Part shown: one piece after another, positions 11,622 to 23,619 of the stretch | Layout of the letters: every line of letters starts with the position of its first letter | Numbering within the stretch: position 1 is the first letter of the stretch | From: Macrocystis pyrifera | Lineage: Eukaryota > Sar > Phaeophyceae > Laminariales > Laminariaceae | Assembly (NCBI GenBank): GCA_031763025.1 | Contig: JASSKH010000007.1 | Location: 6,649,930 to 6,713,929 of the forward strand | Reading direction: 5' to 3' | Length of the DNA: 64,000 nt | Notes under the pieces: generated by a model | Seen by the model: only the letters and a program-made list of their open reading frames with translations | The model's database searches: none | Told to the model about the DNA's origin: nothing | Translations under genes and position numbers: made by a program

Positions 11622-12280
11622 TATCGTGTGTACGTACGAGGCACGCGGCACAGCAGTAGTGAAACAAACGTCGGTTAGTCGTAGTATCATCTCTGAAATG
11701 TTTGGTAGGGACAATGATGCCATTGCACGGAGAGGAGAAACCGCACTGAACTACGCAAGAACCGAGCTGACATGGTGTATATATACACAACTGATGAATC
11801 GCGTGTTAATGTACTCCAGTGCGCATAAAATGTGATCCCGGGTATGCTTGTATCAACTTCCGATGAGTAGTTATACTTTCGTAGTCGTATTGCTCGGGGT
11901 GTGAAAAGTCGTGTTCGCTCGTGGTACCATGCAGCAGCAGCAGCAGCAGCAGCAGCATTGACGCAAAATCCATCGCACTGTCACGGCTACCAAGCGGAGA
12001 CATCTACAGCTGAGGAAGGCGTTTTTTGGGAAAATGTGAACAGTTACTCGTGTCAGGTACATCAACAGTATTAGTATCAACACTACAGTAGTACCCCCAG
12101 AGAGTTCAGTTTGCACAGGGAGGAGCGTGATCGTTCTTTAGCGCTCGTTTTTTTTTTCTCTCTCTCCGGACGAAGTCGAACTTTTTTTTTATTTATTTTA
12201 AAAAAAAATGTTTTCGGGAGGCCCTCGACCGACCACACTCCTTCCGAAAACGCCTTTCTATTCGGTATGATAAGCAGCCT
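11622..12280. other. Unannotated region
   Basis: A short AGC trinucleotide run lies at 11932-11956 and T/A tracts at 12147-12210. No gene or known repeat is evident. Confidence 0.45.
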
Positions 12281-12289
12281 TGCCGTACT

Positions 12290-12650
12290 GGCAAAAAATT
12301 CGAGTGCTGAAAAACTGTCGCACCCCTCTGCCCGAACTCAACAGCTCTTTGCGGCAAATAGTAAGTGGTTGTTGACCTCGCCTTGGCTTATTGCCTACGT
12401 CAGTCCGTGGCCGCGAAAAATACTATTACAATAGTAATCAGGACCTACGGTACACACAAAAAGCTATATATTTCCCTATTGTTACTAACGATATTTGGTC
12501 CTATTTACTAGGGTCCCCCGTACTAAAAAAATCGAGTGCTGAAAAACTGTCACACCCCTCTGCGCGAACTCAACGGCTCTTTGCGGCAAATGGTAAGTGG
12601 TTGTTGACCTCGCCTTGGCTTATTGCCTACGGTAGTCCGTGGTCGCGAAA
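12290..12650. repeat. Direct duplication of about 105 bp split by MITE sequence
   Basis: GAGTGCTGAAAAACTGTC begins near 12302 and again near 12534, each followed by CACCCCTCTGC, GCTCTTTGCGGCAAAT and GTAAGTGGTTGTTGACCTCG. A left-truncated MITE (about 12426-12527) lies between the copies. Confidence 0.8.
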
Positions 12651-12657
12651 AATACTA

Positions 12658-12870
12658 TTACGGGGGACCATAGTAATCAGGACCTACGGTACACAAGAAA
12701 AGCTATATATTTCCCTATTGTTACTAACGATATTTGGTCCTATTTACTATGGTCCCCCGTAATAGTACGGGGGGGCATAGTAAAGAGGACCTACGATACA
12801 GACAAAAACCTACATATTTACCTATTTTTACTAACAATATGTGATCCCATTTACTCTGGTCTCCCGTAAT
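12658..12870. mobile_element. Two adjacent palindromic MITEs
   Basis: Copy one runs from TTACGGGGGACCATAGTAA (12658) to GGTCCCCCGTAA (about 12762). Copy two starts TACGGGGGGGCATAG at 12765 and ends TCTCCCGTAA near 12870. They are separated by only a few bases. Confidence 0.85.
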
Positions 12871-13334
12871 AAATAAATGGAGGTATCGATAGTTAGGAAA
12901 GCAAAACAAAATAAATCTCAAGTCGGGGCTTCCAGGTGGAGGTAAAGGTAGAGGCTGAAGTCTTGTCGCGGTAAAAAAGCACGGCACGAACCGTGGTGGG
13001 GAGGGGGGGGGGGGGGGAGCGGGGAGAGCCTACTGCTCTGTCTGTGTGACCCGCCCGGATCTGAGCTACGACTTGGGTGGGAGGGAGAGGGAAGAGAGGG
13101 AGGGCGAAGATAACCACAGTAATTCGGGTGGGAGACCAAACAAAATAATTGCTCCTACAGTGTATGGTACCTGGTAACACGCGAGACAACACGCCCCTTC
13201 TCGGGACGAATTTCTGATCAGGTTTTTGTCGACGGAGAAGGATGACGCCAACGGCCATCGATTGCGTCTATGGAAAGATCTGCACGACGAGGTCTTTCCA
13301 ACGGCCACCCCTTTTTGTTTTGTAACCCCCCCCC

Positions 13335-13878
13335 GTATTACATATACGTTGTGTTGGCGTCGGTTGGCAACGACACTGTAAAACATGCCGCTCACCACGA
13401 GAGCTAGACAACCAGGGTACTTTATTTATTTATTTATTTATTTTCTGCCGCTCGGTCACAACTGGCGGTCGAGTTATTAATAGATCCTTTGTGCGGGGTG
13501 AAGAACCGTCACTCCGCACGAGGGGAATGATCGCATCACGTAGTGTTTGTGGTAAGGCACCCACGAGGCAATTGCATAGCACCCCAATTGCTTTCTTCTC
13601 TGAAAGCGGCACACCGGAAAATAAATTAACTCCTTGAAGCTGTCATCCATGTGCAGGGCCGCCTCACAAGCGGCTCTTGGTAGGATGCAGCTCACCCTTC
13701 ATGCGACCCGCCCGACACCGCCTCACATTTCGGTTCGCGCTTGGTGCGAGCAATCAGTGTCTGCCTGGTCGGTGAAAACCCGACGTGCCCCGTCCCGGCA
13801 TTGTACGGATGCGAGCGTCTATGGTCATACGACTACGGCCATGCATGATATTGAGTACTCCCTCCCCTGCCCCCCCCC
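13335..13878 (+). mobile_element. Family B retroelement-like repeat, near full length
   Basis: Begins around GGCAACGACACTGTAAAACA and runs through the conserved blocks GTAAGGCACCC, GATGCAGCTCACCCTTCATG, TCGGTGAAAACCCGACGTGC and CATACGACTACGGCCATGCA, ending TTGAGTACTCCCTCCCC. The last ~75 bases resemble the 3' end of the non-LTR element at 48.97 kb. Length is about 540 bases and no protein is encoded, so it is a SINE-like or internally deleted LINE derivative. Confidence 0.8.
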
Positions 13879-13879
13879 G

Positions 13880-14809
13880 CTGACTAGCAGGAGATAGTCG
13901 ACTCGGAAATTGATGCCGGAGGGGTTGTGTTATCTTAACACCCGTGTGATAGGGTATTCAGATACTGCAGCAGAGAAACAGGGGTAATTACATACATGAG
14001 TTCGTACGAGAAATTGCAGCGGGGGTTCCCATGACCTACCGGGTACGTACGTACGGTACGAAAAAAAAAACACAGACCCGTGCCAAGTGCGATACAACAT
14101 ACCAGAGCGCCAGAGCACACGACATGTCACCACTACCCTACGAGCGCGCGGTATGGCAGCCACGCAGACAGGCTAGAGCCGGGAACAAGCCCCGCGTCTG
14201 CACCGCTTGCGACCGCATGCTGCTGGCTAAACAATCAGTGTACCACCGGTACTTGGTACAAGTACCTGTGTGACGTGGTGTGTGTGTTTTATTTTTTTAA
14301 TTATTTTTTTTTTTAGTCGTGCCGACTTTTGTTTAGGCATGACAACAAACAAACCAACCGGCCAGGTCGTGTATTTGTACCAGGTGCACTTGTGATATAT
14401 ACCGTGAGAAGAGCGTCGAGTGTGTACAGGGGGGATATACCGTCTTCAGGGCTAAAAAAGAAGGTGCTACTACTGTATATATACATAGACTCAAAACACT
14501 CTATTTTTTCGGAAGGCTCTCGACCGAGACTTTTTCCCGAAGGCACCTCAACATTGCCCGGCACTGGCAACCCTCCCATTGTGGAAAAGGTCGAGCCCCG
14601 AGAGAGAAACGGTTCACTCACCCATGTGCGAGCTAGCTCAAATGCTCCTTGCGGATACCAGGCACCAGGGTATGTATTAAACACAACATACGTACCAGTT
14701 ACGTATCGTACACCAGCAGCCATCTATCAATAGTTGCGGACACTGGTGTACATTTACTGTTTTTCTGCAGAAGCATGACGCACATGTGCTTTTGAGTGTA
14801 TCTGGTGTA
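13880..14809. other. Unannotated region
   Basis: No recognisable gene or repeat apart from A and T tracts at 14060 and 14288-14315. Confidence 0.45.
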
Positions 14810-14920
14810 TTACGGAGGGCCATAGTAAATAGGATCAACTGCTCTTAGTAAAAATAGGTAAATATGTAGGCTCTTGTGTGTACCCTATTAATAGGTCCTA
14901 TTTACTATGTTCCCCCGTAA
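14810..14920. mobile_element. Palindromic MITE
   Basis: TTACGGAGGGCCATAGTAA to TTACTATGTTCCCCCGTAA. It is followed by CTTCTCGCGATAAAAAACG-type repeat sequence also seen inverted at 15.9 kb and in direct form at 25.5 kb. Confidence 0.85.
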
Positions 14921-15330
14921 AATAGTACGCGGGAGTGGACGAGGGAAGAAAGCGCTGGAATCTTCTCGCGATAAAAAACGAAAATGCCAAGACGAGAATC
15001 GGAGCGGGTAAGGGAGGAGGAGAGACTTCTACGTGTGCAACCCTTGATATGAGTACCGACTAATTATCAGCAGGGAGAGAGAACAGAGAAGGGCGCCGAT
15101 ATTAAAAAGAGGGATAGGAAAACTAGAGAATGGGGGGAGAAAAAACCCCCGGAATACCTGGTATTGTTCTTATGTATGATGCGCACGAGACACATGTGAG
15201 GGAGACCAAACGCACGGTTGTGAAAGGAAGGAAGCAACTACTGTACACTAACACTGTTTTTTTTTGTTTCGCGTGGTGTATCGCATCATACGTTGTTTCT
15301 CGTCTCGCTGTGCCCTCCGCCCGCCTGCAG

Positions 15331-15394
15331 GTCTGACACGATGGAGGGATACCTTCAATGCATGCAGGTGTCCCCTGCGGGTATCGAAGCTCAG
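15331..15394 (+). CDS. Speculative internal exon, unknown protein
   Basis: A strong pyrimidine tract and CTGCAG acceptor precede a frame reading SDTMEGYLQCMQVSPAGIEA and then Q, ended by a GTGAGC donor at 15395. Both splice signals are good, but no neighbouring exon with a recognisable domain is visible. Could be chance. Confidence 0.25.
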
Positions 15395-15788
15395 GTGAGC
15401 GACGGAGGCAGGCGTGATTTCGCGTACATGCGTACTGGTTATATGTGCTATGTTGTTTTGTGCCGAGAACTGGAAAGCGGGAACGTCAAAAGTATCGATC
15501 AGTACAAGCTTGTGTCTTCGATCTGCAGTCCAGGTATGGATATAGGCGTGATTTTTTGCGTAGGTAATATACGAGTGTGATAACTACTGTAGTACCGAGA
15601 ACTCGAAAAGGGAGAAAAAAAGTCCAAGACTGTAAGTTCAAAATTGTGTGTTCCGGCCCGGCTATTCATGATGATGATCATCATCACAGTCGTCGACGGA
15701 GATAATCTGCAGCAACGTGACATTGTTATGTTTTTTTTTTTCCATCTCATTCATTAACTTCACTCTTATTTTCTCTCTCCCTTCTATT

Positions 15789-15893
15789 ACTACGGGGGAC
15801 CACAGTACATAGGACCTACGGCACACACCAAAACCTATATATTTCCCTTTTTTTACCGACAATATTTGGTCTTATTACTATGGTCCCCCGTAA
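15789..15893. mobile_element. Palindromic MITE
   Basis: TACGGGGGACCACAGTACAT to ACTATGGTCCCCCGTAA. Confidence 0.85.
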
Positions 15894-15899
15894 TAGTCA

Positions 15900-16015
15900 C
15901 TCCTATTCAGACCCGGGGTCACACAGCAGGCTCTTCTCTCCCCTCCCCACTGCGATTCTCGCCTTGGCAGGCATTTTTATCGCGGCAAGACTTCGGCCCT
16001 TGCTTCCTTCGTCGG
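15900..16015. repeat. Dispersed repeat with TTGGCAGGCATTTTT core
   Basis: ACAGCAGGCTCTTCTCTCCC and CTTGGCAGGCATTTTTATCG recur at 25.50-25.58 kb; the first block also occurs at 32.59 kb and a diverged version at 41.26 kb, with an inverted version at 14.93-15.05 kb. Confidence 0.6.
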
Positions 16016-16237
16016 CTCGCGTTGAATCGACGTGGAAACTAATCCCCCAAACTATTATAATTCCCCTTTCACAACTGCGCCCTCGTTTCTGGAGACAAGC
16101 CGCTTGAAAATAGTGCACTTTTTTTTTCTTTTCTTTTCTGTTTTTTGTTTTTGTTTGCAGTGGTACTTGAACAAGACAAAGCTTGACCGATTGTGTTGCA
16201 GCGGGATAACGGCTAAATAACACAAAGCCAATACTCA

Positions 16238-16308
16238 CACCACCACCACCACCGCGACCACCACCACCACCACCAGCCAGCCACCACCACCACCACCAGC
16301 CCGCGCGC
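16238..16308. repeat. CCA/ACC trinucleotide repeat
   Basis: About 20 interrupted ACC units followed by GCGCGCGCGGGC. Confidence 0.85.
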
Positions 16309-18182
16309 GCGGGCCGTTTGATATATCTGTACAAGTTTTACCTGTTCATGGTGTCACGCGATGGAACAAGATTACTGATATCATATCGGCAGTGTGTATA
16401 GATCGCCCGAAGCTGACGCAGCCCATCACGGAGGCCCATAGTAACCGCTCTAGGCCCAAGGCACCCATTTGGTGGTAGCGGTTGTCTCGAGAACTTGTGC
16501 GTGAATCGAAAATAAGTGCCGTCTGTGCAGGATACGCGGTGGATGGTGGGCTTTCCATCGGCGCTGCGTTAGTATTCTTCAAAAGAAATACACTGGGGAA
16601 GCCTCTCTTCCCCCCCGTTTTTGCGTCTGTGTGTTGGGGGCCACACCGTGAGAGCGGCTGAAGCCGGTGTTGGGCTTTCGATCGTGCGTCGCGCTGAGAT
16701 CTATCTACCCGTGGCACATAATGTTTTTTAATGTATCCGCCCACTGCCTCCTGCCGTACACATATGTTGACAGATGCGGACCTTACTTCGCGCCTGGCAC
16801 ATACGTAAAATGTACTGGTACCATTCATCGATCGATGTTTTTAAAGTTTATGTCGCACATTTTGTAGGATGTTAAATCGCACGTGATTACGAAGTGTACA
16901 AGCTATACTTGTATGGTATGGTGTATATATATGCGATCTCAGAGATCAATCAGTACGTATGTACTTCATTTACGTATTGTACCTGGACGTGCGTACGGTG
17001 GACGGGGGGAAACGGAGAGAGCGATGTGTACACCTAAAATGTCGCGCACGGAAGGCGTTTTTCACGGTAAGAGCTTGCTGCCTATTCGAGATTTTGGTCT
17101 GATTGGCTTGGGGTCAGAGTTGGCGTTGCTCGGATTGGCTCAGGGTTAGGGTCTGGTCAAAGATGTCGGGAGACAGCACCTCCACCCCTTGACAGACAGC
17201 GACTTCGCCTTGGCATGCATTGACTGACACCCAACACAGTTTTTGGTGTGGAAGAATTTTCCCTACACCCTTGATAGCGCACGGTTTGCCTTGCTTGACA
17301 TGTCTCCTGACAGCTTTAGCGGTTGGGGTTGCTGTATATATAGTTCTTGTTCGTCTCGTACACGGTGTGTGTCGACCAATTTCTCGAGTAAGTGGTAGGA
17401 GCGACCCTTTAAGCCAATCGCACTCCTATATGCGAAAAAAGAAAAGAAAAAGGGAGCTGTGGAACCTACGCCAATGAGAAGGCGAAGTCAAAAAGTTTTC
17501 TTTAAAAAAGATTGATTTTCAAAGAACAGCCGAAGATATCCTCGTGCCGCCGCTGCTGTGGGAAAAAAGGGACAAAATATTATGATTTTTTATTCCTTTT
17601 TTTCTAGCGGCTGCAGGCGGCGCAATTCGATTTTTCTCGTTGTAAATTGTCAACACGCCGATAAAAATCAGCCCGTGCGACGATAAACGCTCGATCTCGA
17701 CACAGACTCAGCCCACGGCCAACCCGCTTGGTGTCGAGCAAGTCCAACGAGTATAGATGACGGCCTCAAAGATATCAGGTGGACCCATGGTCTGGGGGGC
17801 GAGAGTATGCCGGCGGCGTCCTACGGTATCCTCTCAAACTTGAAAAGAGCTTATTTTTTGCTATTCGAGACGGATCGAGAGATTATATTATCTGTTTTGT
17901 GCACACCAGCGGCCAATTGTTTCTTCATACGCCTGGCCAGCTCCCGCCACATTTCGCCGGCCATTGTGTGAACACGGTGACCCTAGGGTGGGTCGGAGCC
18001 TCTAACGAGCGCACTTCGTTCAGAATTCATGACGCAGTGGTTGGTTTTGTCGATCGATGTCTGTCGAGGACTCAGAATCTCGCCCCTTTGAACTAAACAT
18101 CCGCCTGAGCTTTTCTGAAGCCGACCTTGGCCCAACATCGGGCCCAGAATTGTTTTTTTTTTTTTTCGGGATTTTCCAAAAG
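16309..18182. other. Unannotated region
   Basis: No recognisable gene. A minus-strand frame at 16346-16828 lacks any identifiable domain or convincing start. Sequence is of moderate complexity throughout. Confidence 0.45.
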
Positions 18183-18294
18183 TTTGGGATTTTCCGTTTG
18201 AAGAATCGTGCTCATAACAAGCTGTACCTGAAGAGTTCTGACGGGTATCTCTGGAATTCGAACTTTTATGGAAACTTTGCGTTCGCATTGGCAG
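18183..18294 (+). CDS. Speculative exon with a beta-trefoil-like repeat
   Basis: After a T14 tract and an AAAAG acceptor, 37 codons read FGIFRLKNRAHNKLYLKSSD followed by GYLWNSNFYGNFAFALA and end at a GTCTGA donor. The RLKN..HNKLYLKSSDGYLW pattern is reminiscent of one hairpin of fascin/actin-crosslinking beta-trefoil domains, which is only a resemblance. No partner exon was found. Confidence 0.2.
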
Positions 18295-18736
18295 GTCTGA
18301 GACCCGTTTTTTTCCCTCGAAGCTCATCTTCGCGAGCTGTGTGTGCGCACGTATATACCACGCAAACAGAGGTGCTGTAGGATACCCGACTCGGGCTATC
18401 GGGGAGACGACCCCATTTTTTTTTGCAAAATTGGGTGTTGCAAATATATCTTTTTTTGCACGCCTCCCTCCGAAAGGGACCCTGGATGTCTATTTATACA
18501 CCGCGGAGGAGCGTTGCCTTCGTACAGGTGTGGAAATCGTTTATCAGCGCTGGTTTACTCTCAACAACGGTACGGTACGGTACGGCAAAAAAAGGTTGCT
18601 ATCAATAAAAGTCGCAAATATTTCATGTTTTTTTTTTTCCGACCGGATTTTTTTTTTCCCGAAAATCCCCTTGTTTGGCAGTTTGCATATCTTCCCGTTC
18701 TCGCCGGGCGGCCGCGGGGGGGGCGGGCGGGGGCGT

Positions 18737-18800
18737 ACGCATTTGTTTCTTGCCTTAGCCATTTGACCATTGACCACGCATCCCTTTCGAGACGGAGCGG
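18737..18800 (-). mobile_element. Isolated non-LTR 3' tail fragment
   Basis: On the minus strand it reads GCTCCGTCTCGAAAGGGATG, then a segment close to GGTCAATGGTCAAATG, then AAATGCGTACGCCCCC. It matches the 3' end of the LINE at 48.97 kb and is joined through a C run to the family B copy at 18.83 kb. Confidence 0.75.
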
Positions 18801-19078
18801 GGGGGGGGGGGGGGGGGGGGTGTACTCGATAGGAGAGATGTACTCGATCTCATGCATGGCCGTAGTCGCATGACCATAGACCCTCGCCTCCCTCCAATGC
18901 CGGGACGGAGCATGTCGGGTTTTCACCGACCAGGCAGACATTGCTTGCACCAAGCGCGAAGCGCCGTGAGGTGTCCGGCGAGTCGCATGAAGGGTGAGCT
19001 GCATCCTACTAAGAACCGCTTGTGAGGCGGGCTTGCATATAGATGACAGCTTCAATGAGTTAGTTTAATTTCCGGTGT
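18801..19078 (-). mobile_element. Family B repeat, 5'-truncated
   Basis: Minus-strand copy whose 3' end (ATCGAGTACA) abuts a C20 tract, seen here as G at 18800-18820. It includes the GAGTACATCTCTCC/TATCGAGTAC end duplication typical of one subfamily, also seen at 19.55, 20.13, 30.80 and 32.83 kb. Confidence 0.85.
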
Positions 19079-19099
19079 AGCCACTTCCAGAGACAACAA

Positions 19100-19130
19100 T
19101 GGGGGGGGGGGGGGGGGGGGGGGGGGGGGA
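19100..19130. repeat. Poly(G) tract
   Basis: An uninterrupted G run of about 30 bases beside the family B copy. Confidence 0.9.
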
Positions 19131-19383
19131 TAGAGCACTGAAAAGCGATTCGCACCCCCGTTCGAACCCAACTCTCTTTACGATAATTAGCCGCTGGTAG
19201 AGGGGGGGGTGCGGAACAGGGCCCTACCAAGCACCCTGAATCCGCTCTGACCTGATCCGCCAAGCTCGAGGTTTCCCACCAGAAGAACGATGCAAACAAG
19301 CAAGAAACTGTACGAAACCCAGCATGTTATCTACTCAAGGGTGTAGCAGAGTTTTACTTTGCATACCCCTGCTGTGTGCTATT

Positions 19384-19565
19384 AGCGCCCCCCCCCCCGG
19401 ACACCTCACGTTTCGCTTCGCGCTTGGTGCAAGCAAACGATGTCTGCCTGGTTGGTGAAAGCCCGACGTAGTCCGTCCCGGCATTGTAGGGATGCGAGGG
19501 TCTATGGTCATACGACGACGGCTTTGCACGAGATTGAGTACATCTCTCCTATCGAGTACACCCCC
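19384..19565 (+). mobile_element. Family B repeat, 3' portion
   Basis: Contains GTGAAAGCCCGACG and CGTCCCGGCATTGTAGGGAT and ends ATCGAGTACACCCCCCC. It carries the GAGTACATCTCTCC duplication. Confidence 0.85.
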
Positions 19566-19616
19566 CCGCCCGAGATACCACACCAACATTATATACCAGG
19601 TATATATTATATATGG

Positions 19617-20160
19617 GTTGGGTTGGCGTCGGTTGGCAACGACACTGTAAAACAGGCCGCTCACTACGTGAGCTAGACATCCAGGGTACCGTTTTTTTTT
19701 TTTTTTTTTTTTTTTCTTTTTTTTTTGGCGGTCGCCCACAGCTGGTTGTCGAGTGAGATCATTTGTGCGAAGTAAAGAACCTTTACTCTGCACAAGAGAA
19801 TTGATCGTATCACGTAGTGTTCAAGGTAAGGCACCCAAGAGGCAGTTACTTAGTACTCTCATTGCTGTCTCTGGAAGTGGCTACACCGGACATTAAACTA
19901 ACTCATTGAGGCTGTCATCCATATGCAAGCCCGCCTCACAAGCGGTTCTTAGTAGGATGCAGCTCACCCTTCATGCGACTCGCCGGACACCTCACGGCGC
20001 TTCGCGCTTGGTGCAAGCAATGTCTCCCTGGTCGGTGAAAACCCGACATGCTCCGTCCCGGCATTGTCGGGATGCGAGGGTCTATGGTCATACGACTACG
20101 GCCATGCATGAGATCGAGTACATCTCTCCTATCGAGTACCCCCCCCCCCCCCCCCCCGCC
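19617..20160 (+). mobile_element. Family B repeat, near full length
   Basis: Starts at GGTTGGCAACGACACTGTAA and includes a T-rich tract (19692-19727), the GATGCAGCTCACCC block and a C17 3' tract after ATCGAGTAC. One of the best copies for defining the ~540-bp consensus. Confidence 0.85.
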
Positions 20161-20225
20161 CCCGCCCGAGATACCACACCAGAAAATGTATCAATTCATT
20201 GACTCTGTCGTTTTTACGCAATAAA

Positions 20226-20445
20226 AGCCCGCCTCAAAAGCGGTTCTTAGTATGAGAAGGATGCAGCTCACCCTTCGTGCGACTCGTCCCAAGACCTCAC
20301 AGCGCTTGGCGCTTGGTGCAAGCAATCAATGTCTGTCTGGTCGGTGAAAACCCGACGTGCTTCGTCCCGGCATTTGTAGGGACGCGAGGGTCTATGGTCA
20401 TACGACTACCTACGGCCGTGCATGATAATGAGTACCCCACCCCCT
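20226..20445 (+). mobile_element. Family B repeat, 3' portion
   Basis: From CGCCTCAAAAGCGGTTC to AATGAGTACCCCACCCCC, with small duplications (CTACCTACGG). Confidence 0.8.
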
Positions 20446-20449
20446 CCGG

Positions 20450-21180
20450 CGCCTTCGAGAGAGAGCTCAATTTTTCTTGACGATGTGCACCATTCGAGGC
20501 GTATTTATAAGAGCCGTTTGGACATCAATATGAATACCAAGCGATTATTATATTTACGGCCAGCGTGGTGTGTGCAGACGCAGGGCTACGAGAGCTCGGC
20601 AAGCGCTCTCTATTGCATGTACGATGCCGTCACAGTCTCGAGAGCGTATGTATCATATACAGCATCTACACAACTATTGACGTAAAACAACGTGCTTGTT
20701 ACATGTGTGTATGTGTGCACTTGTTGACTCGTAACGCATTCTACCGCTATGCACACCACCACCCCCCACCCCCCTGTTCTTTTGTCGTTCATATTTACGG
20801 CCTCGATTCTCCTAGATCATCGACCATTAATGCTTTACGGGCGCTGGCTCGCCGCGATGAAGAAGCACTCTTGTATAAGTATACGCATATCGTACTCGTG
20901 TATCAATAGGGAAGCATGCCGCAGGTAGAGGGCTCGTTAGACGAGAGTACCGGATAAAACGCAAAAGATAACACACGCCCTCGGGACATTTTTTTTTTCG
21001 TGTCGATTTTTCCCTCCAACATTGGGATCTAGGGCCTACACATCGAACATGGTATGTACGTGTATGGCATTGGAAAACGAACTCGTCGGGATATTTTCCG
21101 TCAGCACGCTTTTGCTCGGCGTTTTTTTTTTTTTCGCAAGTATGTACCGGTTGTCGCATGAAGACGTCATGTATGTATAT
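20450..21180. other. Unannotated region
   Basis: Moderately complex sequence, T tracts at 20989 and 21122, no gene or family member recognised with confidence. Confidence 0.45.
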
Positions 21181-21234
21181 GTATGTTTATAGGCGTGAAA
21201 AATAATTGTGACAAGGGCTTGCATCATCGTGTAT

Positions 21235-21662
21235 ATACATACATTCATACATACATACATACATACATACATACAACATACATACATACATACATACATA
21301 CATACATACATACATACATACATACATACATACATGCATACATACATACATACATACATACATACATACATACATACATACATACATACATACATACATA
21401 CATACATACATACATACATACATACATACATACATACATACATACATACATACATACATACATACATACATACATACATACATACATACATACATACATA
21501 CATACATACATACATACATACATACATACATACATACATACATACATACATACATACATACATACATACATACATACATACATACATACATACATACATA
21601 CATACATACATACATACATACATACATACATACATACATACATACATACATACATACATACT
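21235..21662. repeat. CATA tetranucleotide microsatellite, about 425 bp
   Basis: More than 100 tandem ATAC units with only two early interruptions (near 21274 and 21334). Every frame on both strands is open (YIHT- or MYVC-type repeats), which gives spurious long reading frames. Confidence 0.98.
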
Positions 21663-21689
21663 TACACGCCGACTCGATCGACCGTGCCT

Positions 21690-22127
21690 AGAGCGGTGAC
21701 CACGCGGTACGTGCCCACAACCCAAAGGCTGGCCGTCAAGTTAGATCGTTCTTGTGCGGGGAGAACCTTCCCTCCGCACAAGGGAGATGATCGTATCACG
21801 TAGCGTGTATATGGTGAGGCACCCACGAGGCAGTTCCATAGTAAGCCCATTGCTGTCTCTGGAGATGGCCACACCAGAAATGAAATCAATTCATTGATGC
21901 TGTCATCCGTATGCATGAAAATCCGCCGCTAGAGCGGTTCTTAGTAGGATGCAGCTCACCCTTCATGCGATTCGCCGGACACCTCACGGCGCTTGCTTCG
22001 CGCTTGGTGCAAGCAATGTCTCCCTGATCGGTGAAAACCCGACGCGCTCCGTCCCGGCATTGTAGGGATGCGAGGGTCTATGGTCATACGACTACAGCCA
22101 TGCATGATAATGAGTACCCCCCATCCC
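21690..22127 (+). mobile_element. Family B repeat, 5'-truncated
   Basis: Conserved blocks from about CACCCACGAGGCAGTTCC through CATACGACTACAGCCATGCA and AATGAGTACCCCCCATCC. The left part joins directly to sequence after the CATA array. Confidence 0.8.
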
Positions 22128-22252
22128 CCCCATCGTGCCATAAGGAGTGGACTCCGATTAATTCATCGCCCTGGGCGGATATATAAGGACCATTCGGACG
22201 TCACGTTTATACCGACAACGGCCTTCACGTTACCGTCTAGAGTGGTGTTTAT

Positions 22253-22453
22253 GAGGGCTTCACGGGTCCGGATGCTCCAGTATTTCAAACTTCACGGGCC
22301 GGGTCAGGTCGGATCGGGTCGGGTCGGGTCGGGTCGACTTCGGGCCAGGCAATCGCCGCACTCGCCGTATAAGAGTCGGGTCGGGTGGCGCTTTTACCCG
22401 ACCCGACCCGATCTGACCCGCGAGAGTTGTGACCCGACCTGTGAACAGCCCTG
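22253..22453. mobile_element. GGGTCG-rich element with AGGGCT/CAGCCCT ends
   Basis: Left half is GGGTCGGGTCGGGTCG-type, right half its complement CCCGACCCGACCC, ending TGTGAACAGCCCTGG. The halves can pair as a hairpin. Related to elements at 26.82-27.86 kb. Confidence 0.7.
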
Positions 22454-22639
22454 GTATTTTGTTATTACCCCCCTTTGGGAATTCACTTGATTGTAGTATA
22501 AAGGGGGGGGGGGAAAAGGAAAAAGGACGTGGCCTTTTCTTTTCTCAGCGTTATCGGCAACACGTAGCGAGGAGGCGGGCTACTGCTGCGGTGTACGGGG
22601 TGTGACCGATCTGCGATGCAAGGGGCCGCAAGCCGTAAG

Positions 22640-22865
22640 ACACCCGCGGGCAGCATGGTGGTATGCTGGTACGGTAGTGCGGGTCCCTCTATAGTGCCGG
22701 TCCCTGTATGTATGCGCCAGCCAACAATACCGTCACCATTATGCATAGCGGCAACCGGCATTAACTACTCCCTCCGCACGTGACTTTTCCGTTTGTGCCA
22801 AGCGGTTCGTAGCGGGCAACCGGCACTATTCGAACGGCACGATCAGGAGACCGCTACTGCTGCAC
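22640..22865. repeat. Dispersed repeat, GTGCCGGTTGCCGCTAT type (second copy)
   Basis: Partly inverted relative to the copy at 4.14-4.33 kb: GCCAGCCAACAATACCG and GGGTCCCTCTATAGTGCCGG are the complements of blocks there. ACCGCTACTGCTG at 22850 matches it in direct orientation. Confidence 0.5.
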
Positions 22866-23511
22866 TCGTATTGTGTGTATGCAGCTGCCCGCCCTTCCAT
22901 CCAGAGGGGGCGCAGCTTCGGGACCGGACGGGACAGAGGACGAAAAACGAGCCGTGATAAGAAATTCAACAGTAGGAAAAAAACGGGGCACAAGAAAGGC
23001 AGGCTGATGCTTCACAGGAAACACGATGAATTTTGGGAGATCGTTGCACTGAGAGTTGGCGCAGAACGCTACCCATTCTCAAGTAAGATTTTTTTTTGCC
23101 CTGAAGCCATGAACCAGCCTTCCAGTTTCTTATCGGGCGGCCGCAATAGGCAGAACCCATGATGTGCCCGAAAAAAAAAAAAAACAGGTACTGTATTCCC
23201 CTGCGTTCACACACCATATTTGGTCCTCATTACTAAAACTCTTGAGGGGGACCACCACAATAATCAAGACCCGCCATGTACACAAAAGCCTATGTATTCT
23301 ACTGAAGTATTTATACCAATCATATTAGGTCGCGACTAATATGTTTCCTCGTGCTATGTTTGCCCGTAATATGCGTTTTTTTTTATTGTATCGCGCTTGT
23401 CGCTTTTTTTGGAGGGGCGGGGGGGGGGGGGCTGCGTACATGGGTTCCGAAAGGGTTAACTTGGCCCAACAGTGGTGCAAGAGTATGGCTTCGCCCACTG
23501 TTTTGGGATCT
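22866..23511. other. Unannotated region with a degenerate MITE
   Basis: A worn palindromic-MITE relative lies at about 23236-23340. No gene is recognised; a frame at 22875-23162 is basic and repeat-free but matches nothing known. Confidence 0.4.
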
Positions 23512-23614
23512 ATGGGGGCCATAGTAAATAGGAGCTACGGTACACACAAAAACCTGTACATTCCCCTATTTTTACTAAGAATATTTGGTCCTCTCTACTA
23601 TGGTCCCCCGTAGT
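23512..23614. mobile_element. Palindromic MITE
   Basis: TATGGGGGCCATAGTAAATA to CTACTATGGTCCCCCGTAG. Confidence 0.85.
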
Positions 23615-23619
23615 AAATA

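Noticed and set aside
13335..13878. Family B as a tRNA-derived SINE
   Set aside because: No convincing A and B boxes were found at its 5' end, unlike the separate SINE at 50.4 and 54.9 kb. An internally deleted LINE derivative remains possible.
16346..16828. A 160-residue minus-strand frame
   Set aside because: No recognisable domain, no intron signals and no repeat or homologue known to me; it looks like a chance frame.
17145..17160. Telomere-like GGGTTAGGG
   Set aside because: It is a single occurrence without tandem repetition.
21183..21803. Long open frames of YIHT or MYVC repeats on both strands
   Set aside because: They are translations of the CATA microsatellite; all frames are open and no unique protein sequence is attached.
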